A stretch of DNA of 64,000 bases from an uncultured Acidimicrobiaceae bacterium (GTDB taxonomy: Bacteria; Actinomycetota; Acidimicrobiia; Acidimicrobiales; RAAP-2): positions 186,001-250,000 of the forward strand of contig CALJTY010000042.1 of the NCBI GenBank assembly GCA_937975915.1. The letters are read 5' to 3'. Below, piece by piece: positions 21,777 through 29,719 of the stretch. The translations under genes and the position numbers were made by a program. The stretch's first letter is position 1. The number at the start of each line of letters is the position of its first letter. A model generated the notes under the pieces. That model saw only the letters and a program-made list of their open reading frames with translations, was not told the DNA's origin and did no database searches.

Positions 21777-22735
21777 TCGCGCGGCAGTTTCGAAATAACT
21801 GCTTGAGCTTCTTTCACCATCGAGCGGACAATGTCCCCAGCTGGAATGAGTGAAGAAATCGCGCCGACAACTTGACCGGCGGGGTAGCCCTCTAGGTCAG
21901 GGTCAACACCAACTGCGTCGTTGCCTGCTCCAAGGTGGAATGTTCCGTTTCCAAGTGACTGCATGAGCTGCTCAGGGAACTTTTTAAGAAGTGATGGATC
22001 AGATTCGTACATGTCAGATGTCTTGTTCTTCATCACCCGCATTGGCTTTCCACTAAATCCCTTAGAAATTGTGGTGCCGTCTTCCTTGCTGGCGATCATT
22101 TTGTCCTGGTAGCCAGGGAGTGCTCGAGCCTCTGGTGTCGCAATGAAACGAGTTCCGACCCAGATGCCATCAGCGCCGAGACTTAGTGCAGCAGCGAGCC
22201 CTCGTCCATCAAAGATTCCACCAGCCGCTACCACCGGGATGGCACCGTTCATTGCGTCCACAATCATTGGTACCAGTGGCATTGTCGCAACGAGACCGGT
22301 GTGGCCACCTGCTTCGGTTCCTTGCGCTACGACAACGTCACAACCAGCATCGAGTGCGCGCTTGGCGTGTTCAACTTTTCCACACATTGAAACTACGAGG
22401 ACATTACTTTTGTGACACATCTCAACAACGTGACTTGGCACACCAAGGCCCGCAACGAATGTTGTCGCCCCACCTTCAATAAGGATTTCTACATTTCGAA
22501 CGAGGCTGTCTGGAAATGCGGTTAGAAGGTCAACACCGAAAGGCTTTGAGGTGAGTGCTCTAGTGGCGGCGACTTCTTCGGCGAGGAGCTCGCTCGACAT
22601 TGTTGAAGCACCAAGACAGCCGTAGCCACCTGCTTCTGAAACAGCGCCAGCGAGTGCAGAGTAGGAGACCCCACCCATCCCCGCGAGCATGATTGGGTAC
22701 TCAATGTTTAGTAGTTCGGTGAGCTTGGTTTTCAT
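21773..22735 (-). CDS. Nitronate monooxygenase / enoyl-reductase-like FMN TIM-barrel protein
   Basis: The 320-residue protein starts LTELLNIEYPIMLAGMGGVS, with DVVVAQGTEAGGHTG, PVVAAGGIFDGRGLAAALSLGADGIWVGTRF and ATPEA. This is the FMN-binding TIM barrel of the nitronate monooxygenase/2-nitropropane dioxygenase family, which also contains FabK enoyl reductases. The catalytic His of class I enzymes may be in EAGGHTG. The ATG at 22735 has GAGG 4 nt upstream. It is divergent from the MFS transporter, with an inverted repeat between them. Confidence 0.85.
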   Translation of the reverse strand: MKTKLTELLNIEYPIMLAGMGGVSYSALAGAVSEAGGYGCLGASTMSSELLAEEVAATRALTSKPFGVDLLTAFPDSLVRNVEILIEGGATTFVAGLGVPSHVVEMCHKSNVLVVSMCGKVEHAKRALDAGCDVVVAQGTEAGGHTGLVATMPLVPMIVDAMNGAIPVVAAGGIFDGRGLAAALSLGADGIWVGTRFIATPEARALPGYQDKMIASKEDGTTISKGFSGKPMRVMKNKTSDMYESDPSLLKKFPEQLMQSLGNGTFHLGAGNDAVGVDPDLEGYPAGQVVGAISSLIPAGDIVRSMVKEAQAVISKLPRD

Positions 22736-22763
22736 ATGTCCTCAATCTTGTCTTATAAAGAGA

Positions 22764-22778
22764 TTACATAGTTTGTAA
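22764..22778. promoter_or_regulatory. Inverted repeat between divergent monooxygenase and MFS genes
   Basis: TTACA (22764-22768) and TGTAA (22774-22778) form an inverted repeat with a 5-bp spacer in the 94-bp divergent region. It lies close to TATAAG, the likely -10 of the minus-strand gene, and resembles a TetR/MarR-type half-site pair. Function is inferred. Confidence 0.35.
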
Positions 22779-22829
22779 CAAATTTCACAAGGGTGTTCTA
22801 GACTGCCGTTATTCACAAAGGATTGTCCT

Positions 22830-24389
22830 ATGACTGATCAAACGCTTGTTCCGATTCTCCAAAAGCGCGACCTGAACTTCGTTCTTGGTGCACTCATGAT
22901 GGGAATGTTTCTCTCAGCTCTCGACTCAACAATCGTCTCGACAGCACTTCCAACCATTGTTGGCGACCTTCACGGTGCTAACCACCTCAGCTGGGTAGTG
23001 GTTGCCTATTTGCTGGCAACAACAGTCACGACGCCATTGTGGGGAAAGCTCGGAGACCTTCATGGTCGAAAGGGTTACTTTCAGGCTTCGATTGTTATCT
23101 TCCTTTTGGGTTCAGTGCTTTGTGGCTTTGCGCACAGCATGTTGCAGTTAGTTTTCTTCCGCGCATTTCAAGGTCTGGGCAGTGGTGGGCTCATGGTCGG
23201 AGCTCAAGCGGTAATGGCCGACGTAATTCCACCGCGCGATCGCGGACGGTACGCGGGTTGGTTTGGCGCAGTGTTTGGAACGTCAACAATTGTCGGGCCG
23301 CTGCTTGGAGGAGTGCTGGTTGACTATTCCTCATGGCGCTGGATTTTCTTCGTGAATGTTCCACTGGGAATTGCAGCTCTTGCTGCGTGTGCTGCGTACC
23401 TGCCAAGTTCGAAGGCGCGAGTTCAGCACACCATTGACTACGCCGGAATTTTTACATTGAGTATTTCTGCAACGGCGTTGATTCTCTTTACTTCTCTCGG
23501 TGGCATTTCATTCCCGTGGAGCTCTTGGCGATCGATTGCTCTCGTAGTTATTGGCCTGCTTGCGGCGGTTGCCTGTGTCTTTATTGAACGTAGATCAGTC
23601 GAGCCAATTTTCTCTCCACGACTCTTCAAGAACAAAGTGTTTCTCTCAGCTTCAGCGATTGGTTTTGTCGTTGGCTTCGCCATGTACGGTGCCATGGTTT
23701 TCTTGCCGCTCTACTACCAAGACGTCCGATTGATTTCTCCAACCATGTCTGGCCTTCGACTGGTTCCAATGATGGCCGGTCTATTTGCTACCTCTATTTT
23801 TGCTGGGCAAATGGTTTCAAAGGGAGCGAGATATCGTCCATTCCCAATAACCGGAACTGCACTAATGACGCTGGGGCTTTGGCTCTTCTCATTTATTGGT
23901 GTCAGCACTTCGTCTTGGATGATTGCATTCTTCATGGTCGTCTTTGGCATGGGCCTCGGATTAGTTATGCAAATTCTTACAACGGCTGTACAGAACGCTG
24001 TACTTCCAGAAGACATCGGAGCTGGAACCGCCGGTTCAAACTTCTTTAGGTCAATCGGCGGATCATTTGGAACTGCAGTATTTGGCGCCTTGTTCGCTAA
24101 CCAACTTCCTAAAGCACTCGCAGCAGACGTTCATGGACTTCCGCCAGGAGCGGCCGCAAGTTCAGCTTCGAGCTGGACTCCCCAGTATCTTCAACACCTT
24201 CCAAAGCAAGTGTTTAATGAAATTGCTCACGCACTTTCTACAACGATTGCGGGAATGTATATCTGGTCTATACCATTTGGCTTATTAGCGCTAGTGCTCT
24301 CGTTCACGTTGCCAGAGCTGCAACTTCGAAAGAGCCTTACGCCACGCGCTGACGAAGTACCAATGTCAAATGACGGACACATTCTGTAA
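22830..24389 (+). CDS. MFS transporter, DHA2 (EmrB/QacA) drug-efflux type
   Basis: The 519-residue protein is strongly hydrophobic, with about 14 predicted spans. It has motif D1 LDSTIVSTALPTIVGDL near residues 30-46, motif A GKLGDLHGRK, and the motif C-like GPLLGGVLVDYSSWRWIFFVNVP. DHA2 members export drugs or lipophilic compounds with protons. AAAGGA lies before the ATG, and TAGACT lies about 32 bp upstream as a likely -10, so unlike many neighbours it has a leader. The 3' end overlaps the convergent phosphatase gene by 53 bp. Confidence 0.92.
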   Translation: MTDQTLVPILQKRDLNFVLGALMMGMFLSALDSTIVSTALPTIVGDLHGANHLSWVVVAYLLATTVTTPLWGKLGDLHGRKGYFQASIVIFLLGSVLCGFAHSMLQLVFFRAFQGLGSGGLMVGAQAVMADVIPPRDRGRYAGWFGAVFGTSTIVGPLLGGVLVDYSSWRWIFFVNVPLGIAALAACAAYLPSSKARVQHTIDYAGIFTLSISATALILFTSLGGISFPWSSWRSIALVVIGLLAAVACVFIERRSVEPIFSPRLFKNKVFLSASAIGFVVGFAMYGAMVFLPLYYQDVRLISPTMSGLRLVPMMAGLFATSIFAGQMVSKGARYRPFPITGTALMTLGLWLFSFIGVSTSSWMIAFFMVVFGMGLGLVMQILTTAVQNAVLPEDIGAGTAGSNFFRSIGGSFGTAVFGALFANQLPKALAADVHGLPPGAAASSASSWTPQYLQHLPKQVFNEIAHALSTTIAGMYIWSIPFGLLALVLSFTLPELQLRKSLTPRADEVPMSNDGHIL

Positions 24390-24822
24390 GTTGCGCCAAG
24401 CAGGCATCAAAGTCTTTGTCGGTCCCGTAATACGGGTCAGCCACGTCAAGGTCGCGAGGGCCATCGAGAAGGTTTCGAGCAAGGACAACTTGCGTACTTG
24501 CATTAGTTAAGCGATGTTCAACATCGCGCACGTGCTCTCGAGTCATAACAAAAACAATGTCATGATCATTTAGATATTCACTACTCGCGAATTGTCCGAG
24601 GGTGCCCTCTTGATTGAGTCCTGCACGATCAAGAGCCGCACGAGCGCGTTCGTCCATTTCGCTGCCGACGTGCCAGTTCGCGGTCCCAGCACTCGTTACG
24701 TTTACGCGGGTAGCAAGGAGGTCGTCTTTGGCGATGAGGTCTCTCAGAGCTACTTCGGCCATGGGGGAGCGACAGATGTTTCCCGTGCAGATCACTGCAA
24801 CGTTAAGAGTCTGTGAAGTCAC
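24337..24822 (-). CDS. Low-molecular-weight protein-tyrosine phosphatase
   Basis: The 161-residue protein has the active-site loop CTGNICRSP (C-x5-R-S, about residues 12-20) and the general-acid segment DPYYG near the end. It dephosphorylates phosphotyrosine or small phosphoesters. The GTG start at 24822 has AAGGA upstream. It shares its last 53 bp with the 3' end of the convergent MFS gene, so both C-termini are encoded by the same DNA in opposite directions. Confidence 0.92.
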   Translation of the reverse strand: MTSQTLNVAVICTGNICRSPMAEVALRDLIAKDDLLATRVNVTSAGTANWHVGSEMDERARAALDRAGLNQEGTLGQFASSEYLNDHDIVFVMTREHVRDVEHRLTNASTQVVLARNLLDGPRDLDVADPYYGTDKDFDACLAQLTECVRHLTLVLRQRVA

Positions 24823-24930
24823 AATTTTCCTTAAAAATAAAAGTGGATGAAGGCTAGCCCCACGGGTCCGAATGTGCGAAATGCTTGATTACACGGTACG
24901 ATACGTAGGACCTAGACGGAAGGAGTCGCG

Positions 24931-25317
24931 ATGCCATTATCAGAGCACGAACAGCGGATCCTGGCCGAGCTAGAAGACTCCCTTTCAAAGCAAGACCCAC
25001 GCTTTGCTGAAAAGGTTGAGCAAACCAATGTTTATTCTCACGGCGGACGTCGAGTTCGCTGGGGGATTGCGGGCTTCATTGCCGGCCTCGCACTTTTGCT
25101 GGTCTTTCTTTCTACTTCGATGTTGCTAAGCCTCGCGGGTGTCGCGCTGATGTTCTTCTCAGCCGTTGTCGTCGAGCGCAGTGCGCGTCTAATGGGTCGT
25201 GCCTCTTGGCGCGACATCACACGTCCAGGACGTGGTGATGATGCTCATGCGAGTGTGGGTCCTCGAATTGACTCTCTTCGTGACTGGTTGTCACGCCAAC
25301 GCCGCAGAAGCGAATGA
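24931..25317 (+). CDS. DUF3040 membrane protein
   Basis: The 128-residue protein starts MPLSEHEQRILAELEDSL and continues DPRFAEK, the hallmark of DUF3040, an actinobacterial family of unknown function. Two membrane spans follow (about residues 46-65 and 68-88), then a basic C-terminus. GGAGT lies 6 nt before the ATG. It overlaps the ROK kinase start in ATGA, so the two are cotranscribed. Confidence 0.92.
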   Translation: MPLSEHEQRILAELEDSLSKQDPRFAEKVEQTNVYSHGGRRVRWGIAGFIAGLALLLVFLSTSMLLSLAGVALMFFSAVVVERSARLMGRASWRDITRPGRGDDAHASVGPRIDSLRDWLSRQRRRSE

Positions 25318-26189
25318 GCTCCACCGGAGCTGGCGACAACGCCGCTCCGTGCCTAGCGCTTGACATTGGTGCGTCCAAAATAGACGGAGCCTTAGTAGCC
25401 GCTGATGGAACAATTCTTACTCGAGAGCGACTATTCGTCAACGAGCTTGGAAACGATTTGCTCACACCAATTGTTGCAATGCTGCAGCAACTTCAAAAAT
25501 CTAAGGATGTTTCATATCTCGGAGTTGGCTGCGCTGGTCCAATGACCAGAGGTGGCGAAACAGTTTCACCACTAAACATCACTCAGTGGCGTAATTTTCC
25601 TCTTCGCTCTGAACTGGAAGCTAAGACTGGGATCAAAACATTTGTTGAAGGTGATGCGCGCGCTCTCGCACTCGCAGAGGGTGAATACGGTGCAGCAAAG
25701 AATGACGATTCGTACATCTCAATGGTTGTTTCAACTGGCATTGGTGGTGGCATTGTCATTGACGGAAAGCTGCTCGACGGTGAAACAGGAAACTCTGGAC
25801 ACGTTGGCCACATAAACGTTGTCCCCGATGGAAATCTGTGTTCGTGTGGCGCAAGAGGATGTCTAGAAGCAGAAGCTTCAGGATGGGCCATTGAAGCCTT
25901 GACGGGCAAATCTCCCAAGGATGCCAGCAGCGAAACACGGGCTCGCACCGCTGAACTTGTGGGTCGAGGAATTGGCTCACTGTGCTCTGTGCTCGATGTC
26001 TCAAGTTGCTACGTCGCAGGATCCGTGGCGCTCGGATTTGGAGATGAATTTTTTGACGCGGCGACAAAAGCTGCACGCTCAGTTGCCAGACTTCAGTACA
26101 GCGATCATTTAAAAATTGAACGCTCAGGACTCGGCGATGAGGGCCCACTGCTTGGCGCTGCGCTCGTCGGAAGAAGGGCAAGCAAATGA
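25314..26189 (+). CDS. ROK family kinase (glucokinase-like)
   Basis: The 291-residue protein has the N-terminal ATP loop LDIGASKIDGALV, GVGCAGP, EGDARALALAEG with the catalytic Asp, STGIGGGIV, and the ROK zinc motif in SGHVGHINVVPDG...CSCGARGCLEAEASG (His plus three Cys). Such enzymes phosphorylate glucose, N-acetylmannosamine or related sugars; the exact sugar is not readable. It lies in a chain of ATGA-coupled genes (DUF3040, ROK, 83-residue protein). Confidence 0.9.
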   Translation: MSSTGAGDNAAPCLALDIGASKIDGALVAADGTILTRERLFVNELGNDLLTPIVAMLQQLQKSKDVSYLGVGCAGPMTRGGETVSPLNITQWRNFPLRSELEAKTGIKTFVEGDARALALAEGEYGAAKNDDSYISMVVSTGIGGGIVIDGKLLDGETGNSGHVGHINVVPDGNLCSCGARGCLEAEASGWAIEALTGKSPKDASSETRARTAELVGRGIGSLCSVLDVSSCYVAGSVALGFGDEFFDAATKAARSVARLQYSDHLKIERSGLGDEGPLLGAALVGRRASK

Positions 26190-26437
26190 CTTCGTATTGG
26201 ACACCGGGCCTCGGGCGCTACCTCCTTCGCCACCCCCTAGACACTGTGGTGATTGTGCGCGCAGGACTTCGTCTTAGAAGGAAGGGCTGGTGGCGCCGTG
26301 CACCGTTTCTCCCACTGCCAGACGCGAAGTACTGGGAATTTCGAATGTCGACAGTAAATGGAATTGATGGGACGCTAACTCCTAAAGATGTTGTTGTAGC
26401 GGCGAAATGGTCACTTCAACAGCCGGCGGGGAAGTAG
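26186..26437 (+). CDS. Hypothetical 83-residue basic protein
   Basis: The protein starts TSYWTPGLGRYLLRHPLDTVVIVRAGLRLRRKGWWRRAPF in part (residues ~2-42), then LPLPDAKYWEFRMSTVNG and KDVVVAAKWSLQQ. The N-terminal half is highly basic and Trp-rich; the C-terminal half looks folded. No membrane span is visible. It overlaps the ROK gene in ATGA, so it belongs to that transcript. I recognise the sequence style from conserved actinobacterial small proteins but cannot assign a function. Confidence 0.7.
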   Translation: MTSYWTPGLGRYLLRHPLDTVVIVRAGLRLRRKGWWRRAPFLPLPDAKYWEFRMSTVNGIDGTLTPKDVVVAAKWSLQQPAGK

Positions 26438-26446
26438 GTTTTTCGT

Positions 26447-26953
26447 ATGGGGCGAGTGCTTCTTCTTAACGCCACATATGAGCCGCTTCAGTTGGTGAGC
26501 GAGCGACGAGCCGTTGTACTGATGCTCGCTGGTCGCGCTGAGCCAATTGCTATCCCCGAGGAACCTGCGGTGTGTCGTTCAGCAACAATGGTTGTTGAAA
26601 TTCCGTCAATTGTTCGACTCCACGAGATGGTGAAGATCCCAACCAAGGTGAGAACGCCGCCATTAACCAGACGCTCTCTGCTACTTCGAGATAACAACAA
26701 GTGTGCATACTGCCTAGAGCATGCTGACACGATTGATCACGTCATTCCACGCAGTCGTGGAGGAAAACACGAATGGACAAACGTTGTCGCTTCGTGTCGA
26801 CGTCACAACATGCAAAAAGGCGACCGTCTCATTGAAGAGATTGGTTGGTTCATGCATTTTCAACCTCGCATTCCTGACGGCCCGTGGTGGCGTTGGCGAC
26901 ACGTTCCAAACCCTGATCCACTCTGGGCGCCTTTCCTTCCTCGCGCCTCGTGA
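26447..26953 (+). CDS. HNH endonuclease family protein
   Basis: The 168-residue protein starts VLLLNATYEPLQLVSERRAV, typical of the actinobacterial HNH family. The HNH core is at residues ~85-130: CAYC, then DHVIPRSRGGKHEWTN and SCRRHNMQKGDR. These supply the His-Asn-His metal site and a CxxC...CxxH-type zinc site. The DNA target is unknown; members are chromosomal and widespread, not mobile. The ATG at 26447 is 6 nt after TAGGTT (26435-26440). The next gene overlaps in GTGA. Confidence 0.88.
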   Translation: MGRVLLLNATYEPLQLVSERRAVVLMLAGRAEPIAIPEEPAVCRSATMVVEIPSIVRLHEMVKIPTKVRTPPLTRRSLLLRDNNKCAYCLEHADTIDHVIPRSRGGKHEWTNVVASCRRHNMQKGDRLIEEIGWFMHFQPRIPDGPWWRWRHVPNPDPLWAPFLPRAS

Positions 26954-27609
26954 GTGAACTAGAAGAGCTGTACGACTACGACGTTCTTCGTCGAGTTGAA
27001 GAGCCAACCATGTTTGTTGTTCGACTTGAAAAGCCAACGCTGGTACTCGGCTCAAGTCAGTCAATAGAACTCTTAGATCCTGAAAAAATCTCTGGTTTTG
27101 AAATTCGACGCCGACGCGGTGGTGGGGGAATGGTCCTGCTTCAACCTGATGATGTCTGGATTGACTGGTGGATCCCAGCTGACGACACACGGTGGAGTCC
27201 TGACGTTCACGTGTCCTCGATAGCTGCAGGCGCATGGTGGAAAGAAGCACTCGAAGCACAAGTCACTAAGTCCGCTTCAATTCATGAAGGCGCCTTAGAA
27301 GGTGACATTGCTCACCGTGTTGTTTGCTTTGCCGGCAAAGGCCCAGGAGAGCTTTTTATCGATGGCAAGAAAACAGTTGGAGTGACTCAATGGCGCGTAC
27401 GAGAGGGGACATTTCTTTCCTCGGTTATCCATGCCAAAGACTCCTCAGAGATTGTGTCGGTTCTCCGCGAAACCCCACCGGGCCTCGCCGAGTCGATTGA
27501 GCATCAAACCACGGGGTCCATTGGACTCAAAGATTCTGAAGCACTCATTAGTGATTTAGCCAGAATCAGCGGTCCTTGGCTGGTTCGCCAGCTTTTCCTG
27601 CGCGCCTAG
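26950..27609 (+). CDS. Lipoate/biotin protein ligase family protein (LplA-like)
   Basis: The 219-residue protein resembles the BPL/LplA/LipB fold. LVLGSSQSIELL is followed by EIRRRRGGGGMVLLQPDDVWIDWWIP (motif RRxxGGGxV/A) and GELFIDGKKTVGVTQWRVREG, where the catalytic Lys of the family lies. It is shorter than LplA of E. coli and lacks its C-terminal domain. It may attach lipoyl or octanoyl groups, or be a divergent relative. It is translated from a GTG overlapping the HNH gene stop. Confidence 0.8.
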   Translation: MSELEELYDYDVLRRVEEPTMFVVRLEKPTLVLGSSQSIELLDPEKISGFEIRRRRGGGGMVLLQPDDVWIDWWIPADDTRWSPDVHVSSIAAGAWWKEALEAQVTKSASIHEGALEGDIAHRVVCFAGKGPGELFIDGKKTVGVTQWRVREGTFLSSVIHAKDSSEIVSVLRETPPGLAESIEHQTTGSIGLKDSEALISDLARISGPWLVRQLFLRA

Positions 27610-27710
27610 GGCCGATCTCGAACTGCCCCAAACCTGATCTGAACCCCTCACGTCCCGACTCGAAAAGAGACCCTGTTTAGGGGGAGATTTATGGTGAAAA
27701 ATGCCACGAT

Positions 27711-27740
27711 TTGCAACGATGTGGAGCATTGTGGTGTAAT
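27711..27740 (+). promoter_or_regulatory. Candidate promoter of the mraZ division operon
   Basis: TTGCAA (27711-27716) and TGTAAT (27735-27740) are separated by 18 bp. The -10 lies inside the repeated GTGG array, so bound repressor would block polymerase. The -35 spacing is one over optimum and other hexamers are possible. Confidence 0.4.
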
Positions 27741-27766
27741 GTGGGACGCAGTGGGGGCAAGTGGTG
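27721..27766 (+). promoter_or_regulatory. MraZ-box array: five GTGG repeats at 10-bp spacing
   Basis: GTGGAG, GTGGTG, GTGGGA, GTGGGG and GTGGTG begin at 27721, 27731, 27741, 27751 and 27761, one helical turn apart, 23 bp before mraZ. MraZ binds direct repeats of about this kind (TGGGN with 5-nt spacers in E. coli) and represses its own operon. Five repeats are more than the three described for E. coli. The array is directly visible; MraZ binding is inferred from location and known biology. Confidence 0.8.
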
Positions 27767-27788
27767 ACCCATTAGGTGGAGGACCGAA

Positions 27789-28208
27789 ATGCTTAGTTTT
27801 GTTGGCCAGTTTCAGCACACGCTGGATGCAAAAGGTCGACTCATCCTGCCCGCAAAGTTCCGTTCTGAATTTGAACGTGGCGGACACCTAAGCCCAAACG
27901 ACGAACAGTGTGTTGCGCTGTGGACTCCTGGCGAATTTGATCGCCGTGCCGCAGAGATGCGCTCAAGTGAAAAAAACGGTGGAGCTGAAGAGCGACGCCT
28001 TCTTCGCTACTGGGCTGGTCAATCTTCTGATGCTGAATTCGACAAGCAAGGTCGCTTCGCAGTTCCACCAGCTGTTCGTGAATACGCAAACCTCGTAGAC
28101 GAAGTCCTCATTGTGGGTGTGCTTGATCACATCGAACTTTGGAATCCTGACATTTATAACCAGATGGTCAGCTCAGCGGAAGCGATCTTCAAGCAAGGCA
28201 GAAATTAA
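27789..28208 (+). CDS. mraZ: Transcriptional regulator MraZ
   Basis: The 139-residue protein begins FVGQFQHTLDAKGRLILPAKFR and has a second AbrB-like half FDKQGRFAVPPAVREYANL, giving the two SpoVT/AbrB-type repeats (DxKGR) of MraZ. It forms a ring that binds the repeat array in front of its own gene and controls the dcw cluster. GGAGG lies 5 nt before the ATG. It opens an almost uninterrupted run of 12 division/wall genes. Confidence 0.96.
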   Translation: MLSFVGQFQHTLDAKGRLILPAKFRSEFERGGHLSPNDEQCVALWTPGEFDRRAAEMRSSEKNGGAEERRLLRYWAGQSSDAEFDKQGRFAVPPAVREYANLVDEVLIVGVLDHIELWNPDIYNQMVSSAEAIFKQGRN

Positions 28209-28267
28209 GTGAGAGGGGATTACAAGCAGTACCGGCCGCGGACCATGCGCAGCCTTTCAATCGTTAG

Positions 28268-28304
28268 AACAGGAGAGGACACCTCCTCCGCCCTCTCTCC
28301 TGTT
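28268..28304 (+). promoter_or_regulatory. Hairpin in the mraZ-rsmH spacer
   Basis: AACAGGAGAG (28268-28277) pairs perfectly with CTCTCCTGTT (28295-28304) across a 17-nt loop. The 117-bp gap between mraZ and rsmH is the only sizeable gap in the cluster before ftsZ. No T-run follows, so it is not a normal terminator. It could set a processing or attenuation point, but this is inference. Confidence 0.4.
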
Positions 28305-28325
28305 GTTTCGATTGCAAGGCTGCAG

Positions 28326-29267
28326 ATGGCCCAGGGTAACTACCACCAACCAGTACTCGAACAAGAAATTGTTGAGTTGCTTTCCAGTGCGAGCACTGGA
28401 GTGGTTATTGACGCCACTCTGGGTGGGGGCGGACATGCTTTTGCCTTATTGACTGCGGCTCCACAGCTTCGACTCATTGGCATTGACCGTGACCCAGAAG
28501 CACGAGAGGCATCAGCGAAGCGTCTTGAGCAATTTGGGGACCGTGTCTGCATAGTTGACGCCACCTTCGCCGAGATGAAGGACATCGTTAGCGCGGAGGC
28601 TGACTTTATAAATGGTGCACCAATTGTTGGTGTGCTCATGGACCTCGGAGTTTCTTCGCACCAACTTGATGAATCCAGTCGAGGATTTTCTTTCCGTGCT
28701 GACGCTCCACTCGATATGAGAATGGACCCTACGAAGGGCGAGACTGCTGCGGAATACATCAGTCGTGTTGATCAGCACGAGTTTGCTCGACTACTTCGTG
28801 ATAACGGTGAGAATCGATTTGCTGGTTCAATCGCAAAGTCGGTAATTGAGCGCCAGCCAAAAACAACTGATGAACTCACAGAAGCTGTGGAGCGAGCAGT
28901 TCCAATGGCGGCACGTCGCCGTGGTCACGTGGCAACACGTGCCTTCCAAGCACTTCGAATTGCTGTGAACGCTGAAGAAGAACAATTGAGCCAAGGCCTT
29001 GACGCAGCTCTTGAGATTCTCAGTGAGAACGGCATCCTGGCGGTCATCTCGTATCACTCTGGCGAAGATCGTGTTGTTAAGTCAGTTCTCCACGAAGCAG
29101 GAACCGGTGGCTGTAAGTGCCCCGTTGCTCTTGGATGTGTATGTGGTGCCGTAGCAAGTGTCACAGTCTTCAAGGCCAGTGCACAACTCGCGTCATCTTC
29201 AGAAATTGAATCAAACCCTCGTGCAAGGTCAGCACGACTTCGTGTGGCAAGAAAGTTGCCAGCATGA
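28326..29267 (+). CDS. rsmH: 16S rRNA (cytosine-1402-N4)-methyltransferase RsmH
   Basis: The 313-residue protein has HQPVLEQEIVELL at the start, the SAM loop DATLGGGGHAFALL, GIDRDPEA, GVLMDLGVSSHQLDESSRGFSFR, PLDMRMD and the C-terminal SYHSGEDRVVK. It methylates C1402 in the ribosomal P-site. The ATG at 28326 (weak AAGG upstream) gives the canonical N-terminus. A GTG at 28209 is in frame but would add 39 unrelated residues across a hairpin. It overlaps ftsL in ATGA. Confidence 0.93.
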   Translation: MAQGNYHQPVLEQEIVELLSSASTGVVIDATLGGGGHAFALLTAAPQLRLIGIDRDPEAREASAKRLEQFGDRVCIVDATFAEMKDIVSAEADFINGAPIVGVLMDLGVSSHQLDESSRGFSFRADAPLDMRMDPTKGETAAEYISRVDQHEFARLLRDNGENRFAGSIAKSVIERQPKTTDELTEAVERAVPMAARRRGHVATRAFQALRIAVNAEEEQLSQGLDAALEILSENGILAVISYHSGEDRVVKSVLHEAGTGGCKCPVALGCVCGAVASVTVFKASAQLASSSEIESNPRARSARLRVARKLPA

Positions 29268-29719
29268 GCGTCATTACCCTTCCACGTCGCGTTGAAACTC
29301 GCGAGCGCGTTCGTCCAAACACCAAGCCCGCCACACGCCGCCCGGCACACCGCGCCAAGGGGACACGTCGTCGAGTTGTAGTCACAGTTTGGAAGGGCAC
29401 TTCAACATCACGTCGTTCTGCGCTAGTTGTGATGATCGCAATTCTTCTTTCGCTATCTGGCAGCATGCTGGTCTCAAGTCGTCAGATTGAAATCCACCAA
29501 CTGAAAAGTCAGTTATTGCAAGAACAGTCAAACTACGCAGTGCAAGTTGGCACCATGACAAACACGGCTGCGCCAAGCCAGATTGCTGCACAGGCTGGTG
29601 AGCTTCACCTTGTTGCGCCTGTTGTCGTGGTTCAGGTCCCTTCAACGTCGCTTGATGCGCCTCTGCCGCTGCCGAAGTTCTCTGGTAGTGCACCGGCTAC
29701 ATCAAGGACAATTCGGTGA
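29264..29719 (+). CDS. ftsL: FtsL-like cell-division membrane protein
   Basis: The 151-residue bitopic protein has a very basic cytoplasmic N-terminus (residues 1-52) and one membrane span (about 53-70, ALVVMIAILLSLSGSMLV). A short coiled coil follows (IEIHQLKSQLLQEQSNYAV), then a Pro-rich tail. This is the FtsL layout, and its place between rsmH and ftsI is diagnostic. FtsL, with FtsB and FtsQ, activates FtsWI septal synthesis. Sequence conservation in this family is low, so the call relies on topology and synteny. Confidence 0.88.
   Translation: MSVITLPRRVETRERVRPNTKPATRRPAHRAKGTRRRVVVTVWKGTSTSRRSALVVMIAILLSLSGSMLVSSRQIEIHQLKSQLLQEQSNYAVQVGTMTNTAAPSQIAAQAGELHLVAPVVVVQVPSTSLDAPLPLPKFSGSAPATSRTIR

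Noticed and set aside
27691..27891. Plus-strand ORF starting in the mraZ upstream region
   Set aside because: Out of frame with mraZ and covers the MraZ-box array; no function expected.
28209..28325. N-terminal extension of RsmH from a GTG at 28209
   Set aside because: The added 39 residues have no family similarity and span a perfect hairpin; the ATG at 28326 gives the normal protein.
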